Source: Brienomyrus brachyistius
Taxonomy: Eukaryota; Chordata; Actinopteri; Osteoglossiformes; Mormyridae
DNA: 64,000 nucleotides
Assembly (NCBI RefSeq): GCF_023856365.1
Contig: NC_064551.1
Coordinates: forward strand, 17,436,849-17,500,848
Direction: 5' to 3'
Shown here: positions 35,396 through 45,620 of the stretch, piece after piece
How positions within the stretch are numbered: position 1 is the first letter of the stretch
How the letters are laid out: each line of letters begins with the position of its first letter
Notes under the pieces: generated by a model
Database searches by the model: none
What the model saw: only the letters and a program-made list of their open reading frames with translations
Told to the model about the DNA's origin: nothing
Translations under genes and position numbers: made by a program

Positions 35396-36134
35396 ATATT
35401 TATTTAGCCCATATAAGAAATCATAATAAAATCATTAGAAAGTAAAATTATGAGAAAGCAAAATTCCCTCAGATTTCAGCTTTTAAAACTGCAAAATGTT
35501 TTAAGTTGCAGTCAGTTCACTGTTAACCTGAGAATTCTTGAGTGACTCAGGGAGACCGGATATGACTGTCTGTGGAAACACTGACAGGTCTAGTCAGCTT
35601 TCCTGGTCCCCACATGAATAACTGGAACATTTTCATTAAATACAGTCGGACATGGCATTAACGCTGATCAGAGATTGTATAATACGTCATGTCCACCACA
35701 GGAGTGAGCTGGCCTTGGGAGGGCTTTGTAGCACCGTGCCAAGAGCCTAGAGGTGGTCTTGGACTCATTTGTGGTTGTCAGACCTCCAGAAGCCATGACT
35801 GCCACCTTCTGGAGCGAAAGTGTCCTGCAGGCTGGATTAGTTTATGGGAAAAGGGACCCTAACGCACTATTCACCAGATGAAGAAGCGAAAGATTTATGC
35901 GTGAAATAAATACCAGGTTTCAGAGCAGAGACAGAAAACAGTGCTGGGTTGATTATTTACGTCAAAGTTTTTTGTCAAATCCAGTTGTACTCGTACAACA
36001 TACAGTGAAATGCTCGTTCTGGTAGATTCACCAGTCGTGTTATATAAAATAGATAATATATAATACGTTATACTAGATATATCTAAAAATACACACAATA
36101 TAAAAAATGTACTAAACATAAAAATATATTATAC
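35396..36134. other. intergenic, no gene seen
   Basis: AT-rich sequence with no convincing open frame. A minus-strand CTCF-like core (CCAGAAGGTGGCAG, 35799-35812; 13 of 14 positions) is present but weakly supported. Confidence 0.45.
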
Positions 36135-36262
36135 ATTATTGCAGCGTTTCCCAATCTGGCCCTCGTGGACCCACAGACAGTCCACATTTTTACTCCCTCC
36201 CAGACAATGCACATTTTTGCTCCCTCCCAGCTCCCTGCCAGACAGTCCATGCTTTTGCCCTA
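36135..36262. repeat. dispersed repeat with internal short duplications
   Basis: It begins TTTCCCAATCTGGCCCTCG, a start seen in abundant fish repeats. It carries three related units around CAGACAGTCCACATTTTT, CAGACAATGCACATTTTT and CAGACAGTCCATGCTTTT. Confidence 0.6.
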
Positions 36263-36429
36263 CCGGGAGCTATTTCTATGTTTGGATGCCCAAGACTCTA
36301 GACATATGAACCCTGATGTTGAATTTCATTCGTTCACTTGTAACTTTCACAACTTCTTGTAACATGTGACATCGTTCAGAAAAAGTCTTTTTAAAACACA
36401 TCACTCTGCCTTCTTGCATATTTTTAAAG

Positions 36430-36645
36430 GGATTGTCACCGTCGACACACCACAATGAAATGTGTCCTCTGCATTTAGCCCATATGTCACATAGCAGTGG
36501 GTAGCTATTATTTAGCACCTGGGGAGCAGGGTGTGGGGGTGGGGGGACATTGCTTAAGGATCCTTAGAGGGTGGGGATTTGAACCAACCACCTTTCAATC
36601 ATAAGTGCACTTCGTTAACCATGAGCCCACCATTGTCACATGACC
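36430..36645 (-). repeat. tRNA-derived SINE, minus strand
   Basis: It carries the widespread fish SINE blocks ATGAAATGTGTCCTCTGCAT, GCACCTGGGGAGCAGGGTGT and GGGGATTTGAACCAACCACC, the last being box B on the minus strand. The head is TTAACCATGAGCCCACC at the right end. Confidence 0.75.
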
Positions 36646-37069
36646 AAAACAGTGGGTTCGTTGACTGTTGACTATGTAGCACGATCAAATAAACAACAAT
36701 CTGGTCCAAGTTTGTGTGGCTCAGGTTCTTTCTTTATTAATGATGCACCTGCAGCTTTTCACTCAAGTCAACGATCAATATTTAAAGGATCAGTACTTGG
36801 GAACGAGCATTAAAGCGTAATTAACTGCCAACCTCACTGTCTTTTTAACACCATGACGCATGACGATATCCAGAAGGACGTGTCTTCCGTGTCTCATTAC
36901 ACGTGCCGGGTAAACGATTCGTGGATCGGGGTTTGGAACCCATCTCCAAACGAGGCCCCGTTTCCGTTGTTCCCCCGGCATTGGTCCATCTTGGATTAAT
37001 GGCTGTTTTTCTCGCCATAATCCCGCCTCCAATATCCCAAACAAAGACACAGTGGCCACAATAAAACCA

Positions 37070-37215
37070 TCATTTTCACCCCTGCGCTAAGCGACCGTAA
37101 ACATTACCTATTATAGACTGCGACCCGCGATATTAATAAACACATTGCACGGCGCTCGTACGGCGCTCGCTCGGCGCTCGCAGGCTCCCGCGGCCCTCGG
37201 ACCGCTTCTGCTACT
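37070..37215. promoter_or_regulatory. small CpG-rich patch
   Basis: CpG dinucleotides are dense within about 37080-37210 in an AT-rich surround, with CGGCGCTCG repeated three times at 37150-37180. No TATA box, splice signal or conserved open frame is attached to it. It could be a promoter for a non-coding transcript or just a local GC patch. Confidence 0.3.
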
Positions 37216-38650
37216 CATCACGGGTAATCGTTTGCTGATGTCTGGCCCCAAATGTGTACCGCCTCACATACACAAACATTTATAGCGCTGAGTGCAGCGT
37301 AACGTTATGCAAGACAAAAGTCTGCATCATGAATCAAAGTTATTGGGCCGTTTTATCTCAGGGTATAACAGCTTTCTCTGTAAGCTCCTGGAAAAAAAAT
37401 ATTATAATCTTTTGCCTGTCTGTCTTTCCCAAAGTGGAATTTTACAGCCTTTCTCTGTATATACGTCTCCGGGGTGCAGCCAAAACCGAACACATCCCAG
37501 AGTTGACATGCTTCTTCTCAGACTGTATACACACAGTAGACAAACAAAAATTGCTACATTCTACACGGGATCTTTTGTTATTCGGGGGATTTGCTGTCGT
37601 GTCTTGTGTGAGTACTCATGTCGGCCCGTGTGACACACGGTCTTCCATTGGTTGGGGGGGGGGGTTTTGTCATAATGCTGGTGGGGGGGGTGTCATTGAG
37701 CTCCGGTTAAGATGCTGCTAGCGTTTGTTCTGTGTAGCCTGGCCTGAGAGGCGGATCAGGAGCGGCTGTGGGATCGGGGCCGGAATGCTGGAAGAGGTGG
37801 CGATCAATCAAGTGGGGTCTAGGGTGCTTGGGGCGAAGGGTGGGGGGCGGCGTCACAGGGTGGGGGGGGGTGTGGAAAGGAAAAAGAGAGGAGCGAAGAG
37901 CACTTGCAGGGTGGGACAGAGGAAGTTTCATGAAGCTGAGTGATCCACGGACCTGGGGGCTTGTGGTCAGATCGCGCCCCCCATCCATCATGCCCAACGG
38001 CCCTGCTGCACCCCCCTCCACCGGCCCACAGTAGACTTGCCAAGCCCCACCACCCCACCCCCCTCGCACCCCACAGCCCACAGCCTGTCCTCGCCGGGCC
38101 TGTAAAGGGCTTTCATAGCGAGACGTATAAATCTGCGTGTGACAAATCCCAGCATCGTGGGGGCCGGGCCAGGAAAACGGCTCCGGCTGTAAACCCCAGA
38201 CCTCCTCTGCGTCTGCACCCCCCCCCCACCCCCACCCCAACCCCCTGCCCCAGAATCCTGCAAGCGCAATCAAATCCAGTCTGAGGGGAGTTATGGTCTG
38301 GAAGCACAAGAAAGGTCAGCTTCAATAAACATGACCAGTGAGGTGTAAAGCAGGGCAGATGGAACAGATTAAATATATAATGTCCATATTCCACATTACA
38401 TCCATATTAACCTCCACAAGAATGTGGTTTCCTGGGCTTGTTCCTCCAGTGTTTCTTTTTAAAACGCTTGTCAGTATCTTTATGTGGCTCAGCTATTTTT
38501 TTTTTTTAAAGCACCTTTGATTTTCTGCTCGCGTGTCAGGATCCTCAGCCTGCTGACTCTGCAGGAGGGTGCTGTCATGAAGGCGGCCATCGGAGGGCAG
38601 CACCTGGTCTCTCAGATAGCACAGCCAGCGCCTCAGTTTTGTAAGTTAAG
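37216..38650. other. intergenic, GC-rich stretch, no supported gene
   Basis: Open frames up to 200 codons (minus strand, 37707-38309) occur, but several frames on both strands are open at once because of G-rich and C-rich runs (for example 37653-37662, 37683-37690, 38218-38245). Their predicted proteins are Gly, Pro and Arg rich and unrelated to known domains, so I do not call them. Confidence 0.5.
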
Positions 38651-38654
38651 TTAC

Positions 38655-39290
38655 TCATAAGAACATAAGAAATTTACAAACGAGAGGAGGCCATTCGGCC
38701 CATCAAGCTCGTTTGGGGAGAATTTAACTAATAGCTCAGAGTTGTTAAAATCTTATCTAACTCTGATTTAAAGGAACCCAGGATTTTAGCTTGCGCTACA
38801 CTAGCAAGAAGACTATTCCATACTCAAACTACACGCAAAGAAGTGTAAAGAAGTGCTTCCTCAGATTCGTTTTGAAATGTTCTCCCGCTAATTTCCACTT
38901 ATGGCCACGAGTCCTAGTATTTATATTAATATTAAAATAGCCATTTGGCTGAACAGCATCCAGACCTGTTAGAATCTTATACACCTGGGTCATGTCCCTC
39001 CTTAGTCTCTTTTGCTTGAGGCTAAACAGATTCAGGTCAGCTAACCTTTCCTCATAAGACATTCCTCTAAGACCAGGAATCATTCTTGTAGCCCTACATT
39101 GCCCCTTTACCAAGGCAGCAATGTCCTTCTTAAGGTATGGTGACCAATATTCTAGGTAGGGTATTACCAAGGAATTATATAATTGTAGCATCACATCCCT
39201 TGACTTAAACTCCACACAGCTAGAGATGTAACCCAACATCCTATTGGCCTTTTTTATTGCTTCCCCACACTGGTGAGAGTGGGACATGGA
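38655..39290 (-). mobile_element. CR1/L2-type LINE, 3' fragment with RT C-terminus
   Basis: The minus strand encodes the C-terminal part of a non-LTR retrotransposon reverse transcriptase: KKANRMLGYISSCVEFKSR, then LVIPYLEYWSPYLKKDIAAL, RATRMIPGLRGMSYEERLADL and LNLFSLKQKRLRRDMTQVYK. After FFTLLCV the frame breaks at about 38815-38830, but the expected C-terminal motif (WNSLLASVAQAKILG) continues in another frame to a stop at 38728-38730. The 3' end has the terminal octamer microsatellite (TTCTTATG twice, 38655-38670). It is 5' truncated and one frameshift from an open fragment, so fairly young. Confidence 0.85.
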
Positions 39291-39747
39291 AACATCGTCG
39301 AACGGACTGAATGAATGAAATGCAGAAATAAATGTCAGTAAATATATAGCAGAAAACAACAGGAGTTGACATATACCGCATTACACCTCACAAACTTTCA
39401 GTAATGCTTGTCAGTGCATTGGAGATGAAGCAGTATAGAGCAATATGATCTAGTACAGTTCAGCACATCCAGAATCCAGCATGTTGCTGGAATACCTCGA
39501 TTTACGGGGGTGATGTCAGCATCCTGGCATGCGCTGGGAAAAAAGACAAAGTGGGAATGGCAAGGAAAGCTGATTAATACATTTGTAAAGAATTATATAT
39601 AGAATTTATTTGTTTTTGGAGAGGAACAGTTAAAGCAAAATAACAGTCAACAGAATATTTACATAACCTAGTGTGACCATTTGATAGAAAGTCATCCAGA
39701 AGTGCAACATGAGAGAGCAGTGAGGGAACACAGGTTGTTCATGGGAA
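39291..39747. other. intergenic, no gene seen
   Basis: AT-rich spacer between the LINE fragment and the MITE, with no open frame of note. Confidence 0.5.
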
Positions 39748-39967
39748 TTTTACTTACACAAGGGCAAAAGAAAAAATGATTGGTTCAGAGAGTTAATCAA
39801 TCAGATTATAGCAGAGGTGGGTCCAAGCAACTAGAGGAGGTGGCATCTGATTGGTCAGTCCCACCTCCGTTAGTTGCTTGGAGCTACCTCTTCCATAATC
39901 TGATTGGTTAACTCTCTGAACCAGTCATTTTTTGTTCTACCTTCAGAACATTTTTGTGTAAGTAAAA
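39748..39967. mobile_element. palindromic MITE, 220 bp
   Basis: The ends are inverted repeats: TTTTACTTACACAA at the left and TTGTGTAAGTAAAA at the right. The inverted homology extends far inward (GGTTCAGAGAGTTAA against TTAACTCTCTGAACC, and the AACCAATCAGATTATG-type block on both arms). It has no coding capacity. The superfamily is not certain and no clear target-site duplication is visible. Confidence 0.8.
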
Positions 39968-40579
39968 CTCCTACGAGCCCACAGAGTGATTTAGGCTTGA
40001 AGAGATAATTAAGTAATTAAAAAAAAATTACACATACCTTAAACATTACCCATGATGGGGAATTTCATAGTAAACGAGTTTATTATTTAGTGGATTAAAA
40101 ACATAAACCTTGAGTGGCTGTTTAGTGGGATATTGAATCAGAATTATGGCTGTTCAGCATTTGCCTGGGATGCTGGTGGATTACGTTGCTTTACAATGAC
40201 AGACAGCCATCTGAACATCACGCTTCATATAGTCAGCAATACATATACGTGAGATGTATTTGCTGACAGAGATTGCAATGTGTAAAATAAAACTGAGCTC
40301 ATTAAAATTAGCTTGGCAGTTGCCAACACTGCACTCTGTTCTGTGACAATAAATACTTTTAATTTCACCACTAGGAGGCAACATTTATATAGAAACAGAA
40401 CCTGCCTGGCTTTTACAACATTAATTAGCATGGAGGGACCCTTGATATCTGTAAGATCAAGGACTAATTGCAAATTGACGTTGTGTTAGTAAGGCTGATG
40501 TCTCAGGAAGGAGTGATGCTGGTGTGGAAATGCCTCATTGTTTAACAGGAAAGGCTTGTTTGTGCTCTGTTGTCATTTC
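39968..40579. other. intergenic, no gene seen
   Basis: AT-rich sequence with short open frames only. A partial CTCF-like core (CCACTAGGAGGCAA, about 40368-40381) fits only 12 of 14 positions. Confidence 0.45.
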
Positions 40580-41865
40580 TAGATTGTGATTGGACTTTGC
40601 AGTCTTCGCTTGTTTGGAGATCAGTATTTATAAACAATTATAAGGAAGTTGTTGTAAAAACCTCAGTCCTCATATGCTACCAGGAGATCCAGAAGGCAGC
40701 CAGCCCTGATCGCATCTCTCCTGCTATATTCACGCACCGTGCTTACCCAGTGCACAGTACACCTTTGCTTCAAATATTTAATCATCATTGCATTCCCTAC
40801 AAAGAAGAGAATCTCCTGCCTGAATGACTACAGACTGCTAGTGCTGACCTCTGTAATTATGAATTGTTTTGAGAAGAGGTACTGCAATGTACGCGAAGCC
40901 AACCCTGACCTACACTCTGCCACACCTGGACAGTCTTCAGAATTACGGCCAGGTTCTGCTGGAGGATTTCAGCCCTGCCTTTAAAACTATTAACGCTGAA
41001 CTACTGTTTGAGAAGCTCAAGACTCTCAATATCCAGCCATGACTTCCTGAGTAGCAGGAAACGGGTTGTGAAGTTTGGCAGCTACACTTTGGGTCCCGTC
41101 TTCCTCAGTACTGGTGCTCCATGAGGATGTGTTGTCTCTCTCCCCCGTTTTAGTCCACCAACGATTGCACTTCACCGAGTGGCTGTTAAACTGCTCGAGT
41201 TTGCAGATGGCTCTTCTCTGTAACGGATTCATCAAGAATGGCAAGAAAAAGTCACTCCACTGATGTCAGGGTGTGGTGTGAAAAGCTTAGAGCTGAACAC
41301 ACACAAAAAAAACTGGAAATGACTTTCGTAAAGCCACCCATCATCTGTGCTGATCACACTGAATATTACAGTCTGCAGAGCCAAGACCTTCACATTCAAA
41401 ATGCAATTCTTAAATCCTTGAAATTTCTAGACCATCAAACAAGACCTGCATTGGGACACAAACACTGCCTGCCTGACTAAGAAGGCCAAACAGCACTTCT
41501 ACTTCTTGCACCAACTGAAGAAATTCAAGCTCTCACAGATGTTGATGGCTCAGCTCTACACGGCCATAATGGAATCATCGCTACATCCTGGTTCTGTCTG
41601 CCCTTCTTTGCACCCTAAGCGGAGATTATGGCGATTGGTGCGATGTGCAGAGAAGATCATCTGCTATCAGCTCCTCCCACCTGAAGACTTGTACTCATCG
41701 AGGGCTAAGAAAATGATATCCTCCCGCTTGAACCCTAGTCATTTCCTCTTCCAGCATCTCCCTTCACAGCGAAAGCTGAGTCAGACCTTGAATACAAGGA
41801 CCGATATCCACCTGAACATCTTCTTTCCACAGGCCTTTGCCCTCCTTAATGAGGACCCATGAGGA
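40580..41865 (+). mobile_element. L2/Rex1-type LINE reverse transcriptase remnant
   Basis: Blocks of a non-LTR reverse transcriptase appear in order but in shifting frames: KAASPDRISPAIF (about 40695), CLNDYRLLVLTSVIMNCFEK (about 40816), a TAFKTINAELLFEKL block (about 40978), STGAP (about 41109), LHQLKKFKLSQMLMAQLYTA (about 41509), EDLYSSRAKKM (about 41682) and FFPQAFALLNEDP at the end (to 41862). Multiple frameshifts and stops show it is long dead. It continues past none of the usual 3' repeat. Confidence 0.8.
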
Positions 41866-41915
41866 GCACACTCACACTGGGGGGCAGGGGGGGGGGTTGT
41901 TTCATATTTCCTATT

Positions 41916-42015
41916 TACAGTACCAGTCAAAAGTTTGGAAACACATAGCCATAGAAAGATTTATTTGTACTATTCTCTACATTTTATAATAATTTCAAAA
42001 TTATGGTGCAATTAT
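41916..42015 (+). mobile_element. Tc1/mariner-type terminal repeat remnant
   Basis: TACAGTACCAGTCAAAAGTTTGGAA-like sequence (split here as TACAGTACCAGTCAAAAG and TTTGGAAACAC) is the well-known end of fish Tc1-like transposons. The following AT-rich block matches their subterminal region. No transposase and no second end are seen. Confidence 0.75.
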
Positions 42016-42035
42016 GACCAAAAAATGTATTTCTT

Positions 42036-42265
42036 GTGGGGCACAGCTCTATGGGTTGGGATTCGGAAGGTTGCTGATTCAAATCCCTTGGTCTGCAGAC
42101 TGATCCCACCATTGAGCAAGGCTCTTAAACCCAATTCCTCCAGGGACCCTACTGTCTCCTCTACCCCAGTTTCATGAGGCAGCCTCCTGAGAGCCTTTGC
42201 TGAATGCACCAAAACAAATTCCTCATACTTTTCTTACTTGGCAAATAAGAAGATTCTGATTCTGT
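42036..42265 (+). repeat. tRNA-derived SINE with L2-type tail
   Basis: The head begins GGGGCACAGCTCTATGGGTT and box B is close to GATTCAAATCCC at 42078-42089. The body has TTGAGCAAGGCTCTTAAACCC, read here in two parts across 42112-42132. The 3' end (CTTGGCAAATAAGAAGATTC then TGATTCTGTC) is the L2-type tail that such SINEs share with their LINE partner. Confidence 0.8.
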
Positions 42266-42819
42266 CAATCCTACAGGAGTCCCGTGGACCCCACCCCAGG
42301 CCGACACCCAGAAACCCGCCGGGACGTTCAGAAATCCCCGTCAAGTTCTCTTGCTTGGACGCCTTAGGCTGGCACACGTAACATCCATGTTCCCGTCCGC
42401 TGTGAGTCCCCCCGGTAACCATCCCTAGCCCTACGTACCATCCGAGGACTCTAGCAGTGACTAATGATTTTAAAGTATTTGTTTATATATACATTAAAAC
42501 ATTCTGCACAGAGGATTCACCTCTTTCCTTATAGAGCATGAACCCCTCTGGTTGGCTGGGTTGAGTATATACTGCAGTTCTGTTTATTTAACACCTACAT
42601 AAGACGCATTAACATTTCAAACCCATTAGCCTCTTAGGCCCATTAAAACAAGCTCAGATGGTTTATGGTATGAACTCATTTTTGATACTTAAATAAGATA
42701 ACACTCCTCTTTGAGACAGTGGGACAGAGAGAGGGGCAGACTGGACCCCCGTGTGGAGACCCCCACCCTACAGGCACCACCACCTCCATGGCTCCTGGTC
42801 GCTTTATTGAAGTCATTTG
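42266..42819. other. intergenic, no gene seen
   Basis: No gene or repeat recognised. From here to 64 kb recognisable transposons become sparse. Confidence 0.45.
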
Positions 42820-43130
42820 CTCGGTGGTCCACTTGTTATAGCTGGTCGGTAATGGAAATGTTTTAAGCATTAAGATAAAGGTAATTAACAGAGACAGAGA
42901 CCTCCTGGCTCCGGCCGATTTACAGCTTATTTGGTAAATATCAGGCCCTGACATTAACAGCAAATGACAGTGATGTGTGCTTCACGTTTTCCACCAATTA
43001 CGGGCAAATTAAACACGTCCTTGTTAATGATTTTCAGCGAAACACTTTGCCAGAGTGTGTATCAGTGGCTGGTGCAATTTAACGTGTCACAATGGTTCAA
43101 TCAAGTTGAATGTTGTTAATTTGGGGGCTT
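42820..43130. promoter_or_regulatory. candidate conserved non-coding element A
   Basis: A repeat-free stretch with many homeodomain-type cores: AGGTAATTAACAG, CACCAATTACGGG, GCAAATTAAACACG, CTTGTTAATGATT and GTTGTTAATTTGG. Composition and motif density resemble vertebrate developmental enhancers. Conservation cannot be tested from one sequence. Confidence 0.3.
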
Positions 43131-45027
43131 TCAATCCTTCCTGTTGACTGACAGAAGTCCATTTATACTTGTATTCCAGGAGAATAACAGCCACCGTTCC
43201 ACAAATATAACATAAAATACGTGGAGTAATTTAGTCACTTTTGAAGACAGCTAGAAGAAATCATGCAATAGGTGCTGGGTTAAAGACCAATACAAGTTGG
43301 TTTGTTAAGCTTGTTAACATGCACCAATTAAATATGAAATCTGCATTTCCCTTTTCTGAGACTCCCCTGCTTCACGAACCGACCACCCACACTTTATTAA
43401 AATAACGTAACAAGTCCCATCACACACATTTTCACTATTCACTTCCTGTTTTTTTTTTTTTACTTTACAGATCATTCGCCTAATCTGATCCAAATTCACC
43501 GTGAAGGTTTATTTTCCTACTGGATGGTGCAGTCTGATTAATTACTAGTAAATGAACGACCTGGTACCTGGGATCCGGTAAACAAACAAGGACAAAATTA
43601 AGAAAACAACTGAGAACCTAAGAGTGGCCCCTTTTCAGTGTGGTTCTTACACTAAGGATGACTCATCAAATTAATCCGTTTTCCAGTTAATTTCACTTCC
43701 TATTTTCTTCTTTATAATCTTACTTTCGATGCCTTTTTTTAAAAGTTTAGCACTTAACAGAATATTTTTTTTAGCTAGGGTGTGCCTGCGATATACACAT
43801 TAAAAATAATATGTTATATATTAATAATATATTAACATAGTTTAATAAATCCCTAAGCTTGCTTCTGATTGGGTGATATCATGTGGGCCTCTCCCCCCTC
43901 CCCGGTTCGGAACCCCACACACACACACACACACAGTGAGCTTCCAATCACGGCCAGACCCACGTCAGGCGAGTTGAGGGGGTCATGTGACAGCGGAATC
44001 TCCATATTGCAGCATCCGATACCCCCCTCTGCAACTTCACCTCCATAAATAAGAGAGTCCTGCTTGGGGGGAGAATGTAATTCAATAGCAAATGAGACTT
44101 TGGCCCAGCAGATGCAAAGGCGCACCAGGATTACCCTGCCAGAGAAATATTTTTTATTGCAGCTCATTTGGTCCAGGAATAACCTTGGACTCATTAACCA
44201 GGGACTGACCCTCCCCGGTATGTTAATTAAGCAGACAGGAGTGTGAGTGCCTGACGAGCCCACCCCCACCCCCCCACACACACATCTTCCTGCTGACCTT
44301 CAGCTTGGTCCTTCTCCTTTTTAAGGCGTCGTAATGAGGCAGGGCGGGCGAACCAGGCCAGCTGAAGTGTTCTTTACAAAGCCCTCGGATGCTAAACGCA
44401 TCAGCGCCATGGTCACGTACCCTGGGGCCCAGGGACCCTGTAGATTTTCACACATCCTCGCACCCACGTGGGTCCTCTCCCGTCTCAGCACCGAGCTCTA
44501 ATTGCCGGTAAATGAGGCCCATATCTGCCCCCCCCCCATTTTCCCTGAAATATAAGCACACATACCGCTCAGCGCAGAGCAGCCCGAGAGCAGAGCTAAC
44601 AGCTTTTTTTGTCTTTCTCTGTTGAATATAAGTTGGCGTCTACTGTAAAATAAATACTCCTGTCTGAGATAAAGCCACTAATCCCTTCAACTTTTGAACT
44701 GGGGGCATTTTATGACACTCACATTAAAAAATAATTGTCAAGCAGAACTTTCCAGAATCTTAAAACACTAGGTGTCGGGTTGCGTGGGTCCCGTGCTTAT
44801 CGTGACGTACATGCTGTTATGTTTAAGATTTTATTGGATGCTTGCAGGAATCTGTTTTTCTGCCTTTTATTTTAATACTCTTCAGAGACAGGTATTTGAA
44901 CAACTAATATTAATGCCTGTTAAATATGTTCATGCTCAAATTTTAAACAGAATCTTACATTCCTTTGCATAACACTGCAAACTAATAGCATTGACATTGG
45001 CATAAAGTGCCAGTATTTGTTTAATAT
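43131..45027. other. intergenic, no supported gene
   Basis: Contains a T-run at 43448-43460 and a short (CA)n at 43916-43936. The 142-codon minus-strand open frame (43853-44281) has no recognised domain and spans simple repeats. Confidence 0.45.
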
Positions 45028-45620
45028 GATCAGGCTTATGTCACAGTATCGCATTAATGACTTATCATAACCAGGCTTATGTCACAGTATCGCATTAATG
45101 ACTTATCAAAACCAGGCTTATGTCACAGTATCGCATTAATGACTTATCATAACCAGGCTTATGTCACAGTATCGCATTAATGACTTGATCATAACCAGGC
45201 TTATGTCACAGTATCGCATTAATGACTTATCATAACCAGGCTTATGTCACAGTATCGCATTAATGACTTAATCATAACCAGGCTTATGTCACAGTATCGC
45301 ATTAACTACTTAATCATAACCAGGCTTATGTCACAGTATCGCATTAATGACTTAATCATAACTAGGCTTATGTCACAGTATCGCATTAACGACTTAATCA
45401 TGATCAGGCTTATGTCACAGTATCGCATTAACTACTTAATCATAACCAGGCTTATGTCACAGTTTAGCATTAATGACTCATCATAACCAGGCTTATGTCA
45501 CAGTATCGCATTAACGACTTATCATAACCAGGCTTATGTTACAGTATTGCATTAATGACTTATCATAACCAGGTTTATGTTGCAATAAAGCATTGATATT
45601 TCTTCATAATCAGGCTTATG
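45028..45620. repeat. 41/42-bp minisatellite, about 14 copies
   Basis: Units begin AGGCTTATGTCACAGTATCG and continue CATTAATGACTTATCATAACC. Fourteen units plus a partial fifteenth are seen, with small length changes (TTATC, TTAATC, TTGATC). The last two units and the partial one are the most diverged. CATTAATG or its variants CATTAACG and CATTAACT lie in nearly every unit. Confidence 0.95.

Noticed and set aside
37707..38309. 200-codon minus-strand open frame
   Set aside because: Several other frames on both strands are open over the same GC-rich, homopolymer-containing sequence, and none shows a domain, start context or splice partner.
38655..41865. endogenous retrovirus
   Set aside because: Reverse transcriptase motifs are of the non-LTR type; no LTRs, gag, protease, integrase or envelope sequence is seen anywhere in the window.
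45028..45620. CRISPR-like regularly repeated sequence
   Set aside because: There are no unique spacers between repeats; the whole 41/42-bp unit is repeated head to tail, and the DNA is from a vertebrate.
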